Part shown: piece by piece, positions 16,015-22,541 of the stretch
Layout: every line of letters begins with the position of its first letter
Numbering within the stretch: the first letter of the stretch is position 1
Assembly (NCBI GenBank): GCA_020723805.1
Contig: DYID01000006.1
Coordinates: 1-45,163, forward strand
Length of the DNA stretch: 45,163 bases
Origin: Anaerolinea sp.
GTDB lineage: Bacteria > Chloroflexota > Anaerolineae > Anaerolineales > Villigracilaceae
Direction: 5' to 3'
Made by a program: the position numbers and the translations under genes
Notes under the pieces: model-generated
Told to the model about the DNA's origin: nothing
The model's input: only the letters and a program-made list of their open reading frames with translations
The model's database searches: none

Positions 16015-16360
16015 ACAGCGTTTTTCCTTTTTGCACAATGTCCCGTATGAAAAAATTTCTCTTGTCGGATAACGCCCTCTTGATTTCCTCAGGCGTTTTG
16101 ACGATGATGTCCACAGGGAACTCACGAGGGGTCAATACACGTGAAACGGCAAGATAACGTTCAGTCTGCTTTGCGTCCGTTTCCATGATTACCAGCAGGT
16201 CCACGTTGCTGTCGGGCGTGGGGTTGCCATACGCATACGACCCAAACAGGATGATCTTTTCGGGCTTGAGCGTTTCGGCGATTTTCTTTACCGCCTGCGG
16301 CAGGGTCTTGGAAACAGGCGGGAAACCGACCGAGCGAACATTGGTGCGGATTCGATACAT
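15965..16360 (-). CDS. MNT-type nucleotidyltransferase
   Basis: The 131-residue product carries KIILFGSYAYGNPTPDSNVD, the GS...DxD nucleotidyltransferase signature, though the usual SDID reads SNVD: the first acidic position is replaced by Asn while a preceding Asp (PDS) may compensate. It would be the MNT partner of the truncated HEPN gene it overlaps. The ATG at 16360 is preferred because GAGGA lies 8 nt upstream; another in-frame ATG at 16375 lies too near a TAAAAT box (16380-16385) to be transcribed reliably. Long upstream extensions are not protein-like. Confidence 0.72.
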   Translation of the reverse strand: MYRIRTNVRSVGFPPVSKTLPQAVKKIAETLKPEKIILFGSYAYGNPTPDSNVDLLVIMETDAKQTERYLAVSRVLTPREFPVDIIVKTPEEIKRALSDKRNFFIRDIVQKGKTLYAPKNRSRHLDRTRGG

Positions 16361-16550
16361 GCGCAAAGTCCTCATGCCAATTTTACCGTTAATCAACAAC
16401 CTGACGGTGTTACTTGCCAGATCTGTTCTTGATGTGTGGATGAATGGCGTTGAGTGGTGGGATTTCAAAAAAAGGTTGGCGACTGGGAATGTAACGCTAG
16501 CAGGAACGCGGTTTCTCATAAGGTGAACCGCAATGTGGTTTTTTTTCCTC

Positions 16551-18269
16551 TCATGATTCGCTTGACGGTTGAATTCTTCCAGAGGTTTTCTCAATTGCAT
16601 CTAACACCTGATGGATTTCATAGTCAATGTCTTCTTGGGCGATGAAATCTGCTAGCACATGGAAATTCGTCTTTGTCATCTCATTAGGCAAGCCAAGATT
16701 CTTATAAAACTGCTTAAACAATGGTGTTAAAAACTCATCACTGGCCTTAATCTCTGTGCTCCATGGGTCTTTGCTCAAGGTCAGAAGTGCTTGTCCAACC
16801 TGTTCAATGGCTTTCTGCATTGCATCTTTCCAAGACGATGCAAAGAGATCACCCACTTGCCGCTTCCCCCTCTCTTCGGCAAAAGCAATCAGAGTTTTAG
16901 GTTGGCAGAGATAATTTTCCAATTCACGACGTGACCACATGATCTGACGCAAATTGGGATCTTCTGGCAAACCCATTTCTAGTCGATCGTAAATGGCAAT
17001 ACCTTTTAGATCGTGTTTGGCTTCGCGCAGCGCGTAAAAATGCTCCTGTGCTTTACGCGGTTGATTACCAACATAGTGAACGAAGGGACGTGCCAAGGCA
17101 TCTTGGGCAGGATGATTTAAACGTTTTGCCAACGCTTGCAAAATTGCAAGATCTGTCGATCCCTCAAGGTAAAGGACCCAACCGGTTTCTTCGGCAAGAT
17201 AATATTGCTCAAAACCGATTTCGCGTAAAGCTTTCAAGACTTGGCTACCCTGATCGTTGATGCGATGGGGTTGACCTACAAAGGCAATTACCAAATCTCG
17301 ATCAGCTGCCTCGTTGAGAATGACTTCGGAATGGCTAGCGGCGATCAATTGACTTTTTGAGTTTTCTGCTTCTTGTGAGAGTACATCGTAAATTTGCCGT
17401 TGCCTCAAAATTTCTAAATGGGCATCTGGCTCGTCTAGCAAAAGTACGGAACCGGCGTTGACCGCCATGTGCGCTAACAGCAAAAGGGTTTGCTGTTCGC
17501 CGCGCCCCATAGCGGAAATATCCAATCGCGTGTTGGAAGGGGTACGGTAGTCCATGATGATTTCGCCGCGTTCGGCAATGTATTGCGGCGTGTTTAACCT
17601 CGAGCCAAACAGCCGCGCGATGGCGGCGACAATATTCTCCCATTTCTCTTTACCATCTTTGTTCTGTAATACCTGCCAGCACAGGTTACGCAAAACTTCG
17701 GCAGTGCGCCCTTCTCCCAGACGGACACGAATCGAACCGATTTCCAGGCGATCTTCTCGGGCAGCTAAGCCGGACATGGGAGGGAGGTATGCCACTTGGA
17801 TGTTTTTTAGATGTGCCGGAACTTCTAGACGATTAGTACCGTCAGGCTCGAGTGGAGGACGGCAATAGATGGATTCTTCGTTGGCGTAGTCAAACTCCAG
17901 AAAACAACGCCAAGGCTTTTCATTAACTCCCTCGATGCCTATTTCAATGCGCACATTACGAGTGCGCGGTTTGTCTTCTTTCCGTTCTCCTTCGCGTACA
18001 TGCAAATCACGCCACAGGAGATTGGCTGCCGGCACAGGAATGGAAATTAGGTCTTGTCGGTTGATTGTGACGCCAGCGCGTTCGGCAGGAATTCTGCTGC
18101 TGCCGCGCTTTTCCAACCAGCGCTTGACGCCAACATCCCAGAGCGCAATCGCCTGCAGAGCCGATGTTTTTCCGGAGTTGTTCGGGCCAATGAACACGAC
18201 TCGTTCGCCGAGTTCAATCTCAATCTTATCGAAAATTTTGAAGTTGCGAATTGATAGCCTGGTAAGCAT
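16551..18269 (-). CDS. OLD-like AAA ATPase with TOPRIM-like region
   Basis: The 572-residue protein is a RecF/SMC-type ATPase: LTRLSIRNFKIFDKIEIELG, Walker A GPNNSGKTS, the signature region SAMGRGEQQTLLLL and Walker B SVLLLDEPDAHL, then an ASHSEVIL switch. The C-terminal part contains LYLEGSTDLAILQAL and IAIYDRLE, which resemble the TOPRIM acidic motifs of OLD-family nucleases. Such proteins often act in phage defence, alone or with a partner. ATG 18269 is used rather than TTG 18287. Base composition is more AT-rich than its neighbours, which fits horizontal acquisition. Confidence 0.8.
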   Translation of the reverse strand: MLTRLSIRNFKIFDKIEIELGERVVFIGPNNSGKTSALQAIALWDVGVKRWLEKRGSSRIPAERAGVTINRQDLISIPVPAANLLWRDLHVREGERKEDKPRTRNVRIEIGIEGVNEKPWRCFLEFDYANEESIYCRPPLEPDGTNRLEVPAHLKNIQVAYLPPMSGLAAREDRLEIGSIRVRLGEGRTAEVLRNLCWQVLQNKDGKEKWENIVAAIARLFGSRLNTPQYIAERGEIIMDYRTPSNTRLDISAMGRGEQQTLLLLAHMAVNAGSVLLLDEPDAHLEILRQRQIYDVLSQEAENSKSQLIAASHSEVILNEAADRDLVIAFVGQPHRINDQGSQVLKALREIGFEQYYLAEETGWVLYLEGSTDLAILQALAKRLNHPAQDALARPFVHYVGNQPRKAQEHFYALREAKHDLKGIAIYDRLEMGLPEDPNLRQIMWSRRELENYLCQPKTLIAFAEERGKRQVGDLFASSWKDAMQKAIEQVGQALLTLSKDPWSTEIKASDEFLTPLFKQFYKNLGLPNEMTKTNFHVLADFIAQEDIDYEIHQVLDAIEKTSGRIQPSSES

Positions 18270-18436
18270 GATTTCACTCTTATCCAATAATTTTCAGTCT
18301 ATTCGTGTTTGAGTTATCCACACTCTTTACCACCATGATGCGGTGCTTGTCTGATTTGATTAGATGAACAGTAATGGAAAGAGAACTGTGCGGCATAGTA
18401 TTTCCTGTTGAGAGCATTTCTGATTTGTGCGGTCAA

Positions 18437-18442
18437 ATTATA
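18437..18442 (-). promoter_or_regulatory. Possible -10 box TATAAT upstream of the OLD-like gene
   Basis: Minus-strand TATAAT about 165 nt before the OLD-like start. If used, the message has an unusually long leader for this window (18270-18430), in which I recognise no known element. Confidence 0.45.
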
Positions 18443-18475
18443 GCATCCAGGGCAGCCCCTCCGTCTCCCCTGCCC

Positions 18476-18503
18476 ACCGATCACTAATCACTGATTACTG
18501 CTC
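18476..18503. repeat. Heptanucleotide array at the CoxL stop
   Basis: Plus-strand units GATCACT, AATCACT, GATTACT, GCTCTTC run from outside into the last codons of the CoxS-CoxL fusion gene, supplying its final residues and stop. Confidence 0.65.
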
Positions 18504-21500
18504 TTCATTGCCCTCCACACCTTCTCCGGCGTGATGGGATTCTCGTCAATGTTTACGCCCACTGCATCCAGCACAGCATTCCCCACCGCAGGCGCGACGC
18601 CGTCCATCGGAATCTCCGCCACCGCCTTGACACCGAATGGGTGACTCGGCTCGAACGTTTCCACGAAGATGGTTTCGAGTTCGGGCATTTCGTCGGCGCG
18701 GAAGATGTGGTAGCGGTCGAAGTCGCGCTGACGGATGCGCCCCTGTTCATCCCATGTCATCTCTTCGCAGACAGCGTAGCCGAGGGCTTGGGTCATGCCG
18801 CCTTCGATTTGTCCCGAAGCGGTGAGCGGGTTGACGATGACGCCCGAATCCACCGCCATCACCAGTTTGTCCACCGTGACCATGCCCGTCTCCGTGTCCA
18901 CGGTCACCTCGGCAAATTGCGCGGCAAAGGGAGGGGGAGAGGATGGCGAGACGTAGGACGCCACGCCCATAATTTGTTCCTGCTCGTTTCGATGAAGCGC
19001 ATCAAGCGCGACCTCTGCCAATGATACCGACCTGCCATCTGGCGCGATTGCCTTGCGATCAGCCAGCCGAATCTCCTCAGGCTTTACCTGTGTACTTGTG
19101 TACTTGTCTGCTTGGCTATTCAATATCTTCGCCGCCCGAATCTTAATTCTCTCAGCGCAAATCTGCGCGGCTTTGACGGTTGCCGTCCCCGAAATGTAAG
19201 TGGTGGATGAGGCATACGCGCCCTTGTCGAACGGGGTAAAGTCGGTGTCGGACGAGTAGCAGATGATGTCTTCGAGCGGCACGCCCAGCACTTCTGCCGC
19301 CATCTGCGCGAGGACCGTGTCTGAGCCTGTGCCGAGGTCAGTTGCGCCAACGAGGAGATTGAATGAGCCGTCGTCGTTCATTTTGATGGATGCCCCGCCC
19401 ATGTCGAGGTAGGGAATGGCGGTGCCTTGCATGACCAAAGCGACGCCGATACCTTTTCGGGTCGAAAGTCGAAGGTCAGAGGTCGTGCTTGACTTTCGAC
19501 CTGCGACTTTCGACTGTTTCCGCCATTCCTCATTCCCAAACTTCTCATCCCAGCCAATCGCCGCCTTGCCCTGACGGACGCACTCCTCCAGCCCGACGGT
19601 ATGGATGATTTCCGGGCGCGGCTCGCGTCCTTCGTTCCATGCCGTGCTGAAGGGATGATATTCGCCCGGGCGGATGGCGTTCTTCAGGCGGAACTCCAGC
19701 GGGTCGAAGCCCATGGCGCGGGCGATTTTCTCCATGTGACGTTCGAGGGGCCAGTATCCCTGCGGCACGCCGTAACCGCGATACGCGCCTGCGGGCGGCG
19801 TGTTGGTGTACACCACGTCTGCGTAGAAGCGGATGTTGGGACTCTTCCGATACTCCCCGTCGCCGACGTAGAGCGCCATTGCCTTGTGTCCCGTGTTGCC
19901 GGTCACGGTCAGCGCGTGACAGCCATACGCGCCCGTGTCCGAGAGCGCGTACATCGCGTTGGCGGTGATCGTCCCGTCGCGTTTGACGCCCGTCTTCAGT
20001 TTGATGCGCATGGGATGACGCGAACGCGCCGCCGTGAACTCCTCTTCGCGCGTGTACTCGTACATCACGGGGCGGCCAGTGGCAATCGTCAGATGCGCCG
20101 CCACGTCCTCCATCAGCACTTCCTGTTTGCCGCCGAAGCCTCCGCCAATGCGCGGCTTGATGACGCGGATGCGCTTGATGGGCAGTCCCAGCACCGGGGC
20201 GAGTTGACGCCTCACATGAAACGGGACCTGAGTCGAGGTCCGAATGACGAGGCGGTCATCCTCATCCCAATACGTCACGCAGACGTGCGGTTCGATGTGC
20301 GCCTGCTGAACCTTCGGCACTTCGTATTCGGCTTCGAAGATTTCATCGGCTTCGGCAAAGCCCTTTTCCACGTCGCCGATGTCAATGCGGATGTGCGCGG
20401 CAAGATTTCGGTCGGGGTTCGATTCGGCGAAATTGACGTATTCGGGCTCGTCGTGAATCTTCACGGGATTGTCGAGCGCCTCGCGCGAATCGAGAATCGC
20501 AGGCAGGACTTCGTATTCGACTTCGATCAGCGAAAGGGCTTTCTCTGCAATCTCCGGCGTCTCCGCCGCGACGAACGCCACGCGGTCGCCCACGAAGCGG
20601 ACTTTGTTGTCGAGCGAGAACGTATCGAGCGGACCCGGGATCGGGTCAGACTGACCGGCGGTGGAGTAGACGACGCGCGGGATGTCCTGCCACGTCAGCA
20701 CCGCGGCGACTCCTTCGAGGGCGCGTGCTTTGCTGGCGTCAATGCGTTTGATACGGGCGTGTGCGTATGGCGAATGCAGAACTTTGGCGTGGAGCAGTCC
20801 GCGCTTTTCAAAATCGGCGGCGAAGGCGGGCTTGCCCTGCACGAGTTTGACCGCGTCCACTTTGACCTCGGGCTTGCCCACCGTTTGCCATTGTTTGGTT
20901 TGAGGGGCGAGAATCACTTTGGGGGCAATCTTGGTAGTGATCAGTGACCAGTCATCAGTAATCAGTTTCTCGCCTGGCGGCGTGTCGGTTTCAGCAGGTA
21001 ACTGCCCACTGCTCACTGATAACTGATCACTGCTCACTGATAACTGATCACTGCTCACTGGTGACTGATCACTGATCACTGGTGACTGATCACTGATCAC
21101 TTCTCCGCGAAGTTCCGCCGCCGCTTTCATCACTGCCTGCACCGGTTTGAGATAGCCCGTACAGCGGCACAAGACGCCCGCAATCGCCTCGCGGACTTCG
21201 GCTTCGGTCGGGTTGGGGTTTTTATCGAGCAACGCCTTCGCGGCGAGAATCTGCGCGGGCGTGCAGTAGCCGCACTGGATCGCGCCCGATTCGACGAAGG
21301 CGCGTTGGAGCGGATGCAGCCCGTCTGTTTTTTTCCACCCCTGTTCGGGATGTTCGCCGAGCGCTTCGATGGTGGCAATCTTGTGACCTTCTGCCTGCGC
21401 CGCGAGCAGCGAACCCGCGTTGACGGGTTTGCCGTCCAGCAGGACAGTGTCCGCGCCGCTTAGTCCGTGCTCGTCGCCGAATTTGACGCCGTGGTAGCCC

Positions 21501-21586
21501 AGTCCGCGCAGCGCCGCCAGCAGGGTGGTGTGCGCGGGGGCTTCGAGTTCGTGGTCAATGCCGTTGATGTGGAGGGTGATGTTCAT
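18488..21586 (-). CDS. Fused CoxS-CoxL molybdenum hydroxylase (xanthine dehydrogenase family)
   Basis: The 1032-residue protein joins a small iron-sulfur subunit (1-160) to a molybdopterin-binding large subunit (about 230-1032). The ferredoxin-like domain has lost its ligands: D38, S43, D46 and G58 stand where C-x4-C-x2-C-x11-C is expected. The second [2Fe-2S] domain is intact with C105, C108, C140 and C142. The large part has RIGGGFGGKQEVLMED and ends with VKAVAEIPMDGVAPAVGNAV, keeping the catalytic Glu. The linker (162-217) is encoded by heptamer arrays, and two more arrays lie within the large part. AGGAG precedes the ATG. Substrate unknown; an aldehyde or N-heterocycle is likely. Confidence 0.88.
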   Translation of the reverse strand: MNITLHINGIDHELEAPAHTTLLAALRGLGYHGVKFGDEHGLSGADTVLLDGKPVNAGSLLAAQAEGHKIATIEALGEHPEQGWKKTDGLHPLQRAFVESGAIQCGYCTPAQILAAKALLDKNPNPTEAEVREAIAGVLCRCTGYLKPVQAVMKAAAELRGEVISDQSPVISDQSPVSSDQLSVSSDQLSVSSGQLPAETDTPPGEKLITDDWSLITTKIAPKVILAPQTKQWQTVGKPEVKVDAVKLVQGKPAFAADFEKRGLLHAKVLHSPYAHARIKRIDASKARALEGVAAVLTWQDIPRVVYSTAGQSDPIPGPLDTFSLDNKVRFVGDRVAFVAAETPEIAEKALSLIEVEYEVLPAILDSREALDNPVKIHDEPEYVNFAESNPDRNLAAHIRIDIGDVEKGFAEADEIFEAEYEVPKVQQAHIEPHVCVTYWDEDDRLVIRTSTQVPFHVRRQLAPVLGLPIKRIRVIKPRIGGGFGGKQEVLMEDVAAHLTIATGRPVMYEYTREEEFTAARSRHPMRIKLKTGVKRDGTITANAMYALSDTGAYGCHALTVTGNTGHKAMALYVGDGEYRKSPNIRFYADVVYTNTPPAGAYRGYGVPQGYWPLERHMEKIARAMGFDPLEFRLKNAIRPGEYHPFSTAWNEGREPRPEIIHTVGLEECVRQGKAAIGWDEKFGNEEWRKQSKVAGRKSSTTSDLRLSTRKGIGVALVMQGTAIPYLDMGGASIKMNDDGSFNLLVGATDLGTGSDTVLAQMAAEVLGVPLEDIICYSSDTDFTPFDKGAYASSTTYISGTATVKAAQICAERIKIRAAKILNSQADKYTSTQVKPEEIRLADRKAIAPDGRSVSLAEVALDALHRNEQEQIMGVASYVSPSSPPPFAAQFAEVTVDTETGMVTVDKLVMAVDSGVIVNPLTASGQIEGGMTQALGYAVCEEMTWDEQGRIRQRDFDRYHIFRADEMPELETIFVETFEPSHPFGVKAVAEIPMDGVAPAVGNAVLDAVGVNIDENPITPEKVWRAMKSSNQ
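19086..19118. repeat. Octanucleotide array inside the CoxL part
   Basis: On the coding strand the units AAGCAGAC, AAGTACAC, AAGTACAC, AGGTAAAG encode SQADKYTSTQVKP. The 8-bp unit is the same family as the array at 22460-22536. The frame is kept. Confidence 0.7.
19458..19515. repeat. Inverted pair of heptanucleotide arrays inside the CoxL part
   Basis: On the coding strand, GTCGAAA, GTCGCAG, GTCGAAA units are followed by their reverse complements ACCTCTG, ACCTTCG, ACTTTCG. The pair could fold as a long hairpin. It encodes SKVAGRKSSTTSDLRLST, an unconserved-looking insertion before the RKGIGVALVMQG strand. Confidence 0.78.
20935..21103. repeat. Heptanucleotide arrays forming the CoxS-CoxL linker
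   Basis: On the coding strand 15 units of the form GTNANCA (21103 down to about 20997) encode the repeats VISDQSP x2, VSSDQLS x2, VSSGQLP. After about 30 bases of other sequence come four inverted units (TGATTAC, TGATGAC, TGGTCAC, TGATCAC; about 20966-20936). Three heptamers make 21 bases, so each repeat adds exactly seven residues and the frame is kept. Confidence 0.92.
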
Positions 21587-21610
21587 GGGGGCTCCTGTAA
21601 CATCGCGAAA

Positions 21611-21966
21611 CTATTTCAATCTTGATTTCAATTCTTCCAAATGCACAAGAATATCGGGATGGAGATCAAATTTGCCAGCCTTCGCCACAGCGTTTTGGAC
21701 GATGTGCTCCAGCTCTTCAAACGATATGTAATAAAACGGTCAATTGGGACGGCATCAACCTGCAAATCCATTTCCTTGGCTTTTTCCATGATTTTGCGAT
21801 GCAATTCGGATGGCTGAACATCATCGCCGACGAAGTCAATGTCGAACGATGGACGCGGACTGCCAAGCAATGTAAGCGCGCCTCCACCCAGGAGATATAA
21901 CTGCGAACCGGGCGGAACCTGCTCTCCCAACGCAGTCAGAATTGATTCAAGTCTTTGCTTGTCCAT
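21611..21966 (-). pseudogene. DUF6036-like nucleotidyltransferase, internally deleted and frameshifted
   Basis: The first ~77 residues (QVPPGSQLYLLGGGALTLLG, RPSFDIDFVGDD) are a nucleotidyltransferase start with the GG...DID signature, resembling DUF6036. After VPIDRF the frame turns to nonsense and stops at 21628. A second frame shows YYISFEELEHIVQNAVAKAG and DLHPDILVHLEELKSRLK, ending at TAG 21611-21613, which looks like the true C-terminus. The middle part expected in family members (a segment with PYxIALSKL-type sequence) is absent, so a deletion removed it and shifted the frame near 21740. Its partner gene overlaps upstream. Confidence 0.72.
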
Positions 21967-22453
21967 GAAGTTTCTGCAATTCGAGATCTTTTAGCCAAAT
22001 ATCTGCCGCATGTCGGTATGTGTCGAGCCAGTTGATGCGGGAGTTGACCATTTTTTTTTGTTGCAATGCCAGCACGCGGAGATTTTCCTCAGGATCAGGT
22101 ACGGGAGAAATTTCCAATTCCTGTGAAAACAGATCGGGAAGTTTATGTTCCGAAAGGTGTTTTCGCTCCAGCCAGACTGCCGCGCTGTAAAAGAATTTCA
22201 GCATTAACTGATTTGCAGGGTCGAGTTTTTTTACGGCGTCCATAACATGGGCGGCAAATTCAGGATGACATAGAAACAGCGGGATTAAACTCAATTGCAG
22301 GCGCGCCTCACGACTTTCTGCGAGCGCGATGATTAATGCGGCAGGAGAAAGCATGGGTGGACGGTCGGGTTTCGATCCCAAAACGAATCGCACATCCCGC
22401 GCCCACAGTTCGGACACAAGCAGGTCATCCGTGATTTCAAGCGGAGCAGTCAT
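21947..22453 (-). CDS. Unknown protein paired with DUF6036-like gene
   Basis: The 168-residue helical protein (MTAPLEITDDLLVSELWARD, LKFFYSAAVWLERKHLSEHK) is not recognised. It overlaps the start of the DUF6036-like pseudogene by 20 nt, the arrangement of a two-gene module such as a toxin-antitoxin pair. A TATACT box ends 7 nt before the ATG and lies at the edge of an octanucleotide array, so the promoter may have been shaped by the repeat. No signal peptide or membrane segment. Confidence 0.65.
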   Translation of the reverse strand: MTAPLEITDDLLVSELWARDVRFVLGSKPDRPPMLSPAALIIALAESREARLQLSLIPLFLCHPEFAAHVMDAVKKLDPANQLMLKFFYSAAVWLERKHLSEHKLPDLFSQELEISPVPDPEENLRVLALQQKKMVNSRINWLDTYRHAADIWLKDLELQKLHGQAKT

Positions 22454-22459
22454 GGTTTA

Positions 22460-22536
22460 TAGTATACAAGTAAACACGTAAACAAGTAAACAAGTAAACA
22501 CGTAACCTGTCTGCCTGTCTACCTGTGTACTTATCC
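22460..22536. repeat. Inverted pair of octanucleotide arrays
   Basis: Plus-strand units GTAAACAC, GTAAACAA, GTAAACAA, GTAAACAC are followed by CCTGTCTG, CCTGTCTA, CCTGTGTA, whose form is close to the reverse complement of the first units. The array fills the space between the M16 peptidase stop and the 22453 start and overlaps the latter's -10 box (22461-22466). Confidence 0.8.
22461..22466 (-). promoter_or_regulatory. -10 box TATACT, leaderless transcript
   Basis: Minus-strand TATACT with 7 nt before the ATG at 22453; no ribosome binding site. It lies at the edge of the octamer array. Confidence 0.5.
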
Positions 22537-22541
22537 AACAA

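Noticed and set aside
18269-18287. TTG start for the OLD-like gene
   Set aside because: The ATG at 18269 better matches the usual start of such ATPases and needs no rare start codon.
20935-21103. CRISPR-like array
   Set aside because: Units are only 7 bp, directly adjacent and degenerate, without spacers, and they are translated as part of a protein.
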